Below are positions 43,132 through 51,224 of a stretch of DNA of 64,000 bases, in pieces. A program made the translations under genes and the position numbers. Source of the stretch: Rubrivirga sp. SAORIC476 (GTDB lineage: Bacteria; Bacteroidota; Rhodothermia; Rhodothermales; Rubricoccaceae); assembly GCF_002283555.1 (NCBI RefSeq), contig NZ_MVOI01000015.1:210441-274440 (forward strand). Reading direction: 5' to 3'. Position 1 is the first letter of the stretch; every line of letters starts with the position of its first letter. Below the pieces are notes generated by a model that was not told the DNA's origin, did not search any database, and saw only the letters and a program-made list of their open reading frames with translations.

Positions 43132-44409
43132 ATGAGAGAACTGCTCACCGTATGCGCACTCGCGTCCGTGCTCGTCGCAGGGTGCGGTCCGCAAAGCGAC
43201 GCGCCCCCCGAGACCGCGCAGGCCGAGTCCCCGACGAGCGCGGCCGACGGCCCGGCCGCAGACTGCGAGCCGCTGGAGACGCTCCCACGGGAGGCGCCCC
43301 AGTACGAACCGGCGTTCGCGGGCCAGACGCGGGCGTGCGGCGTCGCCTCCGACGTCGCCTTCGACGTCACCGTCCTCACGACGGCGCTCGAGAGCCCGTG
43401 GGCCGTCGAGCCCCTCCCCGACGGCGCGCTCCTCGTCACGGAGAAGCCCGGCCGGATGCGGATCGTCTCGGCGAGCGGGGAGGTCGGCCCGCAGATCGGC
43501 GGCGTGCCCGCCGTGGACGCCGACCGTCAGGGCGGCCTCCTCGACGTCGCGCTGAGTCCCACCTTCGAGGCCGACCGGACGGTCTTCTGGTCCTTTACCG
43601 AGCCCCGTGAGGGCGGCAACGGCACGAGCGTCGCGCGCGGCGTGCTCGCCCCGGACGGCACGCGCCTGGACGAGGTGCGCGTCATCCTGCGGACGCAGCC
43701 GACCTACGACAACAGCTTCCACTTCGGCTCGCGGCTCGCCTTCGCGCCGGACGGGACGCTGTTCGTCACGGTGGGCGAGCGCTCGGACACGACCACGCGC
43801 TACCAGGCGCAACAGCTCGACAGCCATCTCGGGAAGGTGCTGCGCATCCAACCCGACGGTTCGCCGGCGCCCGGCAACCCCTTCGTAGACCGAGAGGGGG
43901 CGCGGCCCGAGATCTGGTCGCTCGGCCACCGGAACCCCCAGGCCGCGGCGCTCGACGCGGAGGGCCGCCTCTGGGTGATCGAGCACGGCCCTCGCGGAGG
44001 CGACGAAGTCAACCTCGTCGAGGCGGGGGCGAACTACGGCTGGCCCCTGATCACCTACGGGATCGACTACCAGGGCGGCCCGATCACCTACGAGGGCGGC
44101 CCGGCCTCGGGGGCGGAGGCGCAGCGCGACGGGCTGGAGCAGCCGGTGTACTTCTGGGACCCGGTGATCGCCCCGTCGGGCGCGGAGTTCTACGACGGCG
44201 ATGCCTTCCCGGCGTGGCGCGGCAGCCTGTTCGTCGGCGCGCTCCGGGGGATGCGCCTGGTGCGGCTCGTGATCGAAGGGGGCCGGGTGGTCGGAGAGGA
44301 GCACCTGCTCGCCGACCGGTCGCAGCGCATCCGCGACGTACGCGAAGGGCCCGACGGATTCCTGTACGTCGTCACGGACATGGGGGAGCTGTGGCGGATC
44401 GCGCCGTAG
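43132..44409 (+). CDS. PQQ-dependent aldose sugar dehydrogenase (YliI/Asd-like) lipoprotein
   Basis: A 425-residue protein with a lipoprotein signal ('LTVCALASVLVAGC') and a six-bladed beta-propeller of the soluble sugar-dehydrogenase family. Visible motifs: 'ESPWAVEPLPDGALLVTEKP', 'GGLLDVALSPTFEADRTVFW', 'FHFGSRLAFAPDGTLFVTVG', 'EIWSLGHRNPQAAALDAEGR', and 'WVIEHGPRGGDEVNLVEAGA', which hold PQQ- and calcium-binding residues. It would oxidise aldoses in the periplasm if PQQ is available; no PQQ genes are in the window. It is followed 50 bp later by an SMP-30-like propeller gene in the same direction. Confidence 0.92.
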   Translation: MRELLTVCALASVLVAGCGPQSDAPPETAQAESPTSAADGPAADCEPLETLPREAPQYEPAFAGQTRACGVASDVAFDVTVLTTALESPWAVEPLPDGALLVTEKPGRMRIVSASGEVGPQIGGVPAVDADRQGGLLDVALSPTFEADRTVFWSFTEPREGGNGTSVARGVLAPDGTRLDEVRVILRTQPTYDNSFHFGSRLAFAPDGTLFVTVGERSDTTTRYQAQQLDSHLGKVLRIQPDGSPAPGNPFVDREGARPEIWSLGHRNPQAAALDAEGRLWVIEHGPRGGDEVNLVEAGANYGWPLITYGIDYQGGPITYEGGPASGAEAQRDGLEQPVYFWDPVIAPSGAEFYDGDAFPAWRGSLFVGALRGMRLVRLVIEGGRVVGEEHLLADRSQRIRDVREGPDGFLYVVTDMGELWRIAP

Positions 44410-44459
44410 GCCGCGTACCCTCCTCGACCGACTCCACCAGACGCCCCGAGAGCCTCGCC

Positions 44460-45485
44460 ATGGAATCCATCCTCCGCCTCGCCGTCCTCATCCTCCTGGC
44501 ACTCGCCGCCAGCGGCGCGCGCGCGCAAGAGGCTCCGCCGTTCGCGGTCGGCGACTCGCTCGGCGTGCCCGGTGCGGACGGCTTCGAGGCGGTCTCGTCC
44601 AACGTCACAGTTTACGGCGCCATCGTCAACGCCGAGAGCTGCTCGTACGATGCCGAGCGTGGGCTGATCGCCGTCGTCAACCGCGGCGTCCCGCAGGCGG
44701 TCCAGGCCAACGACGCCTGGGTCTCGCTCGTGCGCTCCGACGGATCGGTCCACACGGCCCGGTGGATCGGCGTCCAGCGACCGGACCAGCGCGCCGACCT
44801 CACGCCGCCGCTCGTGCTCAACGACCCGCTGGGGAGTGAGATCGCGGGCGGCGTCCTAACCGTCGCCGACCGCGACGGGGGCGCAGGCCCGGACGACCCG
44901 AGCATGGCCGTCGTCCGCCGGTTCGACGCGCGGACGGGGGCGCCCCTCGGCGAGACGCGGATCGCAGAGTCACCCTGGATCAACGACGTCGCCGTGGCGG
45001 ACGACGGGACGGTCTACGCCACACAGACTGGCGACCTCGGGCCAGACCCCGACCCGGCGACGTTCCGAGTTTACCGGATCGCCCCGGACGGGGGGGTCTC
45101 GGTCGTGGTGGAGGGCGCGCCGCTGAACCTGCCGAACGGGATCGCCCTCGACCCCGCAGGCCGCCTCGTCGTCGCCAACTTTGGCGACGACGCCGTCCTC
45201 ACCTTCTCGACCTCGGGCGACCTCGTCGAGACGCGGCGCGCGGCGCAGCCGGGGAGCGACGGGCTCGTCATCAGGCCGGACGGGACGACGTACGTGTCCA
45301 GCGTCACGCAGGGCGGCGTCTCGCGCCTCCGGCCGGGTGAGGCGGCGGCACTCATCGCCCGCGGCATCCCCGGCGGCGCCTCGATGTGCTACGACGCCGG
45401 GGCGGACCAGCTCGTCGTCCCGATGGTCTCGAACAACGGGCTCGCGTTCGTCTCGCTCGACACCCCGGACGCTGCTCGTCACTGA
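44460..45485 (+). CDS. SMP-30/gluconolactonase-like exported beta-propeller protein
   Basis: A 341-residue protein with a signal peptide ('LRLAVLILLALAASGARAQ') and a six-bladed propeller: 'NAESCSYDAERGLIAVVNRG' opens, 'SPWINDVAVADDGTVYATQT' and 'LNLPNGIALDPAGRLVVANF' carry the Asn/Asp metal-ligand positions of SMP-30-type lactonases, and 'GSDGLVIRPDGTTYVSSV' is another blade. It could hydrolyse sugar lactones, which fits its place after the PQQ sugar dehydrogenase: oxidation of an aldose gives a lactone. This coupling is inferred. Confidence 0.8.
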   Translation: MESILRLAVLILLALAASGARAQEAPPFAVGDSLGVPGADGFEAVSSNVTVYGAIVNAESCSYDAERGLIAVVNRGVPQAVQANDAWVSLVRSDGSVHTARWIGVQRPDQRADLTPPLVLNDPLGSEIAGGVLTVADRDGGAGPDDPSMAVVRRFDARTGAPLGETRIAESPWINDVAVADDGTVYATQTGDLGPDPDPATFRVYRIAPDGGVSVVVEGAPLNLPNGIALDPAGRLVVANFGDDAVLTFSTSGDLVETRRAAQPGSDGLVIRPDGTTYVSSVTQGGVSRLRPGEAAALIARGIPGGASMCYDAGADQLVVPMVSNNGLAFVSLDTPDAARH

Positions 45486-45580
45486 CCCGCCCGCCTCGAT
45501 GCGAACCCCGGGGAGCGCGCACAGCGAGTGATCGACCGCAACGCACCGAGCCCCTCCCGTCGCCCCGCCGAGAGGACGCG

Positions 45581-47635
45581 TCACCGCACCAGCGTGACCC
45601 GGCGGACCACCGCGTGCCCGTCATCCGCCGTCAGACGCAGGACGTAGCTGCCCGTCGGCAGGCCGGTCCCGTCGAGGGTCGCCTCGTGGCGACCGGCGGC
45701 CATCGGCCCGTCGGCCAGCACGGCCACGTCGCGGCCGAGTACGTCCATCACCACCAGGCGCACCTCGGTGGCCCCGTCGAGGTGGAAGGACACCCGCGCC
45801 GAGCCGCGGAAAGGGTTCGGCGAGACGGTGAAGGGGGCATCCAAAGCCGCCGCCCGGCGAGAGACTCGCGGCGCATCCTCCGAAGCGGTGCATGGAGAAA
45901 CCACCGCCTCGGTCAGGTTCTGCGAGAGGGACACGAGCGGCGCCACCTGATCGGCGGTCAGGTCCCCTGAATCGACCAAGGCCTCCAGGGCGTCCTGGTA
46001 GGCCGCGACCGGCGGCGTGGGATCCAGGCCGCGCCCGATCGCCACCCTGACCTGGCGGAGAAAACGGAGCAACGCCCCTGCCTGCGCGCGCGTCAGGTCT
46101 CCCGTCGAGAACAGTCGCGCGGTCTCGTCCTGAAGCTGGCCCTGCGCCCCGTCGACCGAGTAGACGAGCACCAGGCTCTCGTCGGGAGTCGACGATTGCG
46201 TGCCGTCGTTGACCGTGAGCATCGGGCGGACTCCCAGCGGCACCGGGAAGAAGGGCGGCGCCGGAGCGCAGAAGCTAGGCGTCGCGGTGTCCGCGCCGAC
46301 GAGGACCACGCCGTCGGCGGTCCAGGCATAGGAGAGCGGGTCCCCGTCTGGGTCGAACGAGGCCGACCCATCGAGGGCGACCGTCTGGCCGGTCACGGCC
46401 CGCTGGTCCGGCCCGGCATCGGCGACGGGCTGGGTGTTGGGACCGAGCACGAACAGGTACCCGGCACTGTCGTCGGACAGGCCGACCACACCGGGCGCCC
46501 CGACCAGCAGTACGTCTCCCGCCATCGCCACAGAAAAGCCGAGCAGGTCCGCCGACGCCGCATCGGAGGCGATCAAAGACGTGGTCTCCGTGCAGACGGC
46601 GCCGCACCCATCGAGGTCGAAGACGTACGCCGACCCTGCGTTGTCGAGCCCTCCGCGGTCGTCCCGGGGCGCTCCGATGAGGGCTTGCTCGGTCGTCAAC
46701 GCCACCGCCCACCCGAAGTCGTCGAAGTCCCGGCCATCTGCAGCGAGGAGCTTTGCCTCCTGCGTGCACGTCGTCCCGCATCCCGACAACCGAAAGAGGT
46801 ACGCGGCTCCCGCGCCGCTCCCGCCGTCGTCGTCCCCGGTGGCGCCCACGAGGGCCAGGTCGCCCGATAGCGCGACCGAGGCGCCGAAGAAGTCCAGCAT
46901 CGCCCCGTCGGAGGCCGTCAGTTTGGACGTCTGCGTCCAGACACCGCCGACGAGGTCGAACACGTACGCTGCCCCCGAGGCGGCGCCAGCGTCGTCGTCG
47001 AACATGGCTCCGACGACCGCGCGCGACCCGTCGAGTGCCACAGACCCGCCGAAGAGATCCCCGGTCTCCAGGTCGGCGGGCATCAGCGTGGCCTCCAGTT
47101 CCCAGGCACCTCCCGACCGGGCGAACACGAACGCCGCTCCGCCGTCGCCCGCCCCGCTTGCCCCGACCACCACGCGGTCCCCTGACGCCGAGACCGTGCC
47201 GCCGAAGTCGTCCCCGTCGGCTCCACCGGGAATCGAGAGGACGGCCTCTTCGGCCCACGCCCCGCCCGCGTGTGCGAATACTGTCACCGAGCCCCCCACG
47301 ACGTCATCGGGAGCCCCCACGACAGCGAGGTCTCCGGCCAGCGACACGGCGCTCCCGAAGGCCTCGGTTCCCCCCAGGTCGGCGCGCGTCAGGGCGGCCA
47401 CCTCGACCCAGTCCCCGTCGACGGCCTCGAACACAGCCACCAGGCTGGGAACGAGGGTGCTGCCCGGCGCCCCGACCAGGGCACGCTCCCCCTCCACCGC
47501 GACGGACGTTCCCGCCGATCGATGCAGCGACTCCGGGGCGAGCCTCGCCACCTCGGTCGACTGGGCATACGATGGGACTGCGACCAGCAGAGACAGGGTG
47601 AGCGTGCCAAACAGGGAGGCAGGGACGAAGCGCAT
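45581..47635 (-). CDS. FG-GAP/PKD surface protein with T9SS sorting domain
   Basis: A 684-residue exported protein with a signal peptide ('GTLTLSLLVAVPSYAQ'). Residues ~25-390 form seven or so FG-GAP-like repeats of the 'FGSAVSLAGDLAVVGAPDD' and 'AYVFDL' type, a propeller. 'NTQPVADAGPDQRAVTGQTV' then 'DGSASFDPDGDPLSYAWTAD' is a PKD domain. A helical segment near 'LRFLRQVRVAIGRGLDPTPP' follows, as in many dockerin-adjacent proteins. The C-terminus 'FTVSPNPFRGSARVSFHLDG' to 'VVMDVLGRDVAVLADG' is a type A sorting domain for type IX secretion. A surface adhesin or structural role is likely. Confidence 0.9.
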   Translation of the reverse strand: MRFVPASLFGTLTLSLLVAVPSYAQSTEVARLAPESLHRSAGTSVAVEGERALVGAPGSTLVPSLVAVFEAVDGDWVEVAALTRADLGGTEAFGSAVSLAGDLAVVGAPDDVVGGSVTVFAHAGGAWAEEAVLSIPGGADGDDFGGTVSASGDRVVVGASGAGDGGAAFVFARSGGAWELEATLMPADLETGDLFGGSVALDGSRAVVGAMFDDDAGAASGAAYVFDLVGGVWTQTSKLTASDGAMLDFFGASVALSGDLALVGATGDDDGGSGAGAAYLFRLSGCGTTCTQEAKLLAADGRDFDDFGWAVALTTEQALIGAPRDDRGGLDNAGSAYVFDLDGCGAVCTETTSLIASDAASADLLGFSVAMAGDVLLVGAPGVVGLSDDSAGYLFVLGPNTQPVADAGPDQRAVTGQTVALDGSASFDPDGDPLSYAWTADGVVLVGADTATPSFCAPAPPFFPVPLGVRPMLTVNDGTQSSTPDESLVLVYSVDGAQGQLQDETARLFSTGDLTRAQAGALLRFLRQVRVAIGRGLDPTPPVAAYQDALEALVDSGDLTADQVAPLVSLSQNLTEAVVSPCTASEDAPRVSRRAAALDAPFTVSPNPFRGSARVSFHLDGATEVRLVVMDVLGRDVAVLADGPMAAGRHEATLDGTGLPTGSYVLRLTADDGHAVVRRVTLVR

Positions 47636-48151
47636 CGGAGCAGAGCGGAATGTGGAGGCCCTCGACCTGCCCTCAGGCTCCTCACTGGAGGGGTAACGAC
47701 CGAACCTCAAGCGAAACCCGAGTCGAGACATGCGGCCGGTTCGCCCACAACATAGAGCGGAGCCTGCGAACCACTCTGCCGCGCCCTTTGGAGACGCACA
47801 GGCACCGTCCTTCTGGTCACCGTATGGCCTCGACCCCATCAGGGGACGGGCCGGACTTGAGCCGCTGCCGTGGCTCGCGCCCCCCCTTCTCCCCCTCTGT
47901 TGCACGGATGTCGAGGAGGAAAGGGGCGCGGCGGCACGAGCATGTGCAAGCGGCGGAATTGCAAGAGGCTGGCCGCACACCCCACCAGAAGGTGCAGAGC
48001 CACCCAACGGGCTGGAAGCGCTTGCGTGCAGGGGCCCCAGAGCCTATCATAGTTTCGCCTGAAAACGTTTTCAGCCCGAGCCCTGCCGTCCCTCCGGCCG
48101 ACGACTGGACGCCTGTTCCTCCCGGGGCCTGCCCCCTCCGCCCATACGCCC
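47636..48151. other. 516-bp intergenic region upstream of the glucan locus
   Basis: No supported gene lies here; the short frames present have no family features. The right end contains the promoter and LacI-type operator of the sugar porter. The left half probably carries the promoter of the minus-strand FG-GAP gene, but I see no clear element. Confidence 0.5.
48022..48074 (+). promoter_or_regulatory. Sigma-70-like promoter with LacI-family operator
   Basis: TTGCGT (48022-48027) and TATCAT (48045-48050) are separated by 17 bp. Nine bases later, where transcription should begin, lies the perfect 16-bp palindrome CTGAAAACGTTTTCAG (48059-48074) with the central CG of LacI/GalR-family operators. 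A TAGTTTCG box (48050-48057) overlaps the -10 as an alternative Bacteroidota-type element. A repressor bound here would block the sugar porter operon. No LacI-type gene is in the window. Confidence 0.8.
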
Positions 48152-49810
48152 ATGCCGAATCGTTTCTACGTCATCCGAACCGCGCTGATCGTCGCGCTGG
48201 GTGGCTTCCTGATGGGATTCGACGCCTCCGTGATCTCCGGCGTCGTCGGGTTCATCGAGACCGAGTTCGCGCTCACGAAGGCCCAGCTCGGGTTCTCCGT
48301 CTCCTCGCTCACGCTCACGGCGACGCTGGCGATGCTGGTCTCGGGGCCGCTCAGTGACCGGTTTGGCCGCCGCAAGATTCTGTTTCTCGCGGCCACCCTG
48401 TATGCGATTTCAGCCATCGCGTCGGCCCTGGCCCCCTCGTTCGGGTTCCTCGTCGCCGCCCGGATGATCGGAGGGCTGGGCGTGGGCGCCTCGCTCATCA
48501 TCGCGCCGCTCTATATCGCCGAGATCGCGCCGCCGGCGATGCGCGGCCAGATGGTCTCGTTCAATCAGCTGAACATCGTGATCGGCATCACGGTTGCCTT
48601 CTTCACCAACTTCCTCATCCTCCAGCTCGCCGACTCGCCTGCCGCCTGGGCGCAGTCGCTGGGCCTCACGGACGGCCCGTGGCGGTGGATGCTCGGGCTC
48701 GAAACGCTGCCCGCGATCCTGTACTTCGTCGGGCTGTTCTTCGTGCCGCAGAGCCCCCGCTGGCTGCTGATGCAGGGGCGCCGGGACGAGGCCCTGCCGA
48801 TCATGAAGATGGCCGTCGGGGGTGTGGCTGCGACGCAGGAGATCAACGAGATCGAGCAGAGCACGGCTCAGGAGCGAGCGGAGCAGGCAGAGGCCGACGC
48901 CCGCATTCAGAAGCGCCTCCAGAGTGGGACGCCTCGGGCCTGGATCTGGGCCGAGCAGTTGATCGGCAAGCTCAAGACCCTCTTCTCGCGCCCCATGTGG
49001 CTCGTGCTCTCCATCGGCGCCGTGATCGGCATCGTGCAGCAGGCCACGGGCATCAACGCGGTGTTCTTCTACGCGCCGACCATCTTCGAGCAGTCGGGCA
49101 TCGGGACGGACGCGTCGTTCGTGCAGGCCATCTTCGTGGGCGTGATCAACCTCGTGTTCACGCTCCTCGCCATCGCCCTGATCGACCGGCTGGGACGGCG
49201 CCCGCTGCTGATCGGCGGCCTGATCGGCATCACGGTGGCCATGGGCCTGCTCGCCTACGGCTTCGGCAACGCCACCTACACGCTCGGTCCGGATGCCCCC
49301 GCCATCGTCGCGTCGGGCGGCGACGGGCTCACGCCGCTCATCGGGCAGACGTTCGACAACGACGTGGCCTTCAAGACGGCCCTCCAGGACGCCATCGGCG
49401 TCGCGGCCGCGACGGAGTACGAGGCGCCCCTCATCACGTCCGCCATCACGATGAACCCGATGCTGATCCTGATCGGCATTCTGGGCTTCGTGGCCTCGTT
49501 CGCAGTCTCGCTGGGCCCGGTGATGTGGGTGCTGTTCTCGGAGCTGTTCCCGAACCGGATTCGCGGGCTCGCGATCTCGTTCGTCGGGCTGATCAACTCG
49601 GCGGTGAGCTTCGGCGTCCAGCAGCTCTTCCCGGTCGAGCTGGCCGCGCTCGGCGCCGCGACGACGTTCGCCATCTTCGGCGCGATCGCGGCGGCGGGCC
49701 TCGTGTTCGTGGTGCTGGTGGTGCCCGAGACGAAGGGCAAATCGCTCGAAGAGCTGGAGGCCCAGCTCGTCCGCACGCCGGGTTCGTCGCTCGCCGCCAC
49801 GCCCGTGTAG
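48152..49810 (+). CDS. MFS sugar porter
   Basis: A 552-residue inner-membrane symporter with 12 predicted helices. Sugar-porter signatures are clear: 'GGFLMGFDASVISGVVGFI' in helix 1, 'GPLSDRFGRRKILFLAA' between helices 2 and 3, 'PQSPRWLLMQGRRDEAL' after helix 6, 'GIVQQATGINAVFFYAPTIF' in helix 7 (sugar-binding QQ and N), 'LIDRLGRRPLLIGG' between helices 8 and 9, and 'VPETKGKSLEELEAQL' at the end. The loop between helices 9 and 10 has an extra ~60 residues. It should import a hexose or small glucoside with protons. It heads the plus-strand operon under the LacI-type operator. Confidence 0.95.
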   Translation: MPNRFYVIRTALIVALGGFLMGFDASVISGVVGFIETEFALTKAQLGFSVSSLTLTATLAMLVSGPLSDRFGRRKILFLAATLYAISAIASALAPSFGFLVAARMIGGLGVGASLIIAPLYIAEIAPPAMRGQMVSFNQLNIVIGITVAFFTNFLILQLADSPAAWAQSLGLTDGPWRWMLGLETLPAILYFVGLFFVPQSPRWLLMQGRRDEALPIMKMAVGGVAATQEINEIEQSTAQERAEQAEADARIQKRLQSGTPRAWIWAEQLIGKLKTLFSRPMWLVLSIGAVIGIVQQATGINAVFFYAPTIFEQSGIGTDASFVQAIFVGVINLVFTLLAIALIDRLGRRPLLIGGLIGITVAMGLLAYGFGNATYTLGPDAPAIVASGGDGLTPLIGQTFDNDVAFKTALQDAIGVAAATEYEAPLITSAITMNPMLILIGILGFVASFAVSLGPVMWVLFSELFPNRIRGLAISFVGLINSAVSFGVQQLFPVELAALGAATTFAIFGAIAAAGLVFVVLVVPETKGKSLEELEAQLVRTPGSSLAATPV

Positions 49811-49862
49811 GGGAGCCGTCCTCCCTTCCTCCCGACCTGCTTCACCCCACCCCCGCGTCCCG

Positions 49863-51224
49863 ATGCGCCCCGTCCTCCCCGCCCGCCTCGGCCTCCTCGT
49901 GGGCGCCGTCGCCCTCCTTGCGGCCTGCGCCTCCGAGCCTGCCGCCCCTGCGGCTCCGTCGTCCGAGGCGGACGGGCCCGCGCACGTCGAGGTCGTCCAG
50001 ACGGACGGCCGCTACCAGCTCCTGGTCGACGGGGCGCCCTTCTTCATCGAGGGCGCCGGGCTGGAGTTCGGCGACATCGCGGCGCTCGCCGGGCACGGCG
50101 GCAACTCGTTCCGCACGTGGCGCACCGACAACGGCGAACGCACCGCGCGGGAGGTCCTGGACGAAGCCCACCAGCACGGCCTCATGGTCACGATGGGCCT
50201 GGAGATCGCCCGGGAGCGTGAGGGCCAGGGCCGCGGCGTGTTCGGGTTCGACTACGACGACGAGGCGGCGGTCGCCGAGCAGCTGGCGCGCGTCCGCGAG
50301 GAGGTAGAGGCGCTCAAGGACCACCCGGCGCTCCTGATGTGGGGCATCGGCAACGAGCTCAACCTGGGCGCCGAGAACCCAGCCGTGTGGGACGCGGTCG
50401 GCCAGATCTCGGACATGATCCACGAGGTCGACCCCCACCACCCGACGACGACCATGCTCGCGGGAGTGAGCAAGGAGATCGTCGACGAGATCCGCGTGCG
50501 CGCACCGAGCCTCGACCTGCTGAGCGTCCAGTTCTACGCCGACATCGAGAACCTGCCGCAGCGCATCGCGGATGCGGGCTGGACCGGCCCCTACATGGTC
50601 ACGGAGTGGGGCGCGACCGGCCACTGGGAGGTCGAGGAGACGCCCTGGGGCGCCCCCATCGAGAACAACAGCTCGGTCAAGGCGGACCTCTACCGCACCC
50701 GCTACGAAACCGCCATCGCGTCCGACACGACCCAGATCCTCGGCTCGTACGTCTTCCTCTGGGGCCAGAAGCAAGAGCGCACCCCCACCTGGTACGGCAT
50801 GTTCATGCCCACCGGCGAGCAGACCGAGGCGGTCGACGTGATGGAGACGCTCTGGACCGGTCAACCGCTCGCCAACCGGACCCCGCGCCTGGAGTCGCTC
50901 ACCCTCGACGGACGCGTCGCCACGGACGCCATCCAGCTCGCCGCTGGCCAGGAGGTCCCGGCGGCGGTCGTCTCGACGGACCCCGACGGCGACGGCCTCC
51001 GCTACGAGTGGGAGGTCCGCCGCGAGCAGACCGACCTCAGCGAGGGCGGCGATGACGAATCCGTCCCCGAACTCCTGACCGGCGCCGTGGCGCCCACCGA
51101 CGCGGCGCAGGTCTCGGTCACCGCACCCGCCGAGACAGGTGCCTACCGCCTCTTTGTCAACGTGTACGATGGCCAGGGCCACGCAGCCCACGCCAACATC
51201 CCTTTCTATGTCGGCGACTTCTAG
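49863..51224 (+). CDS. Clan-A (TIM barrel) glycoside hydrolase lipoprotein with Ig-like domain
   Basis: A 453-residue protein with a lipoprotein signal ('LLVGAVALLAACAS'). A short N-terminal strand region ('GRYQLLVDGAPFFIEGAGLE') leads into a TIM barrel with the acid/base in 'LLMWGIGNELNLG' (E165) and the nucleophile in 'PYMVTEWGATGHWEV' (E248), the usual spacing for clan GH-A. Residues ~345-450 are an Ig/PKD-like domain ('VSTDPDGDGLRYEWEVRREQ', 'GAYRLFVNVYDGQGHAAHAN'). The architecture matches GH158-type endo-beta-1,3-glucanases or GH2-like barrels; the family is not certain. It is a paralogue of the minus-strand gene at 55672. It overlaps the next gene by 17 bp. Confidence 0.82.
   Translation: MRPVLPARLGLLVGAVALLAACASEPAAPAAPSSEADGPAHVEVVQTDGRYQLLVDGAPFFIEGAGLEFGDIAALAGHGGNSFRTWRTDNGERTAREVLDEAHQHGLMVTMGLEIAREREGQGRGVFGFDYDDEAAVAEQLARVREEVEALKDHPALLMWGIGNELNLGAENPAVWDAVGQISDMIHEVDPHHPTTTMLAGVSKEIVDEIRVRAPSLDLLSVQFYADIENLPQRIADAGWTGPYMVTEWGATGHWEVEETPWGAPIENNSSVKADLYRTRYETAIASDTTQILGSYVFLWGQKQERTPTWYGMFMPTGEQTEAVDVMETLWTGQPLANRTPRLESLTLDGRVATDAIQLAAGQEVPAAVVSTDPDGDGLRYEWEVRREQTDLSEGGDDESVPELLTGAVAPTDAAQVSVTAPAETGAYRLFVNVYDGQGHAAHANIPFYVGDF

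Noticed and set aside
42267..43439. 390-codon minus-strand frame containing the AraC region as one intact regulator
   Set aside because: Only the last ~95 codons are AraC-like; the upstream part is antisense to the cupin-CMD and sugar dehydrogenase genes.
47730..48062. Short open frames in the 516-bp gap before the sugar porter
   Set aside because: They lack family features, have Cys/Arg-rich shadow composition and overlap the promoter and operator region.
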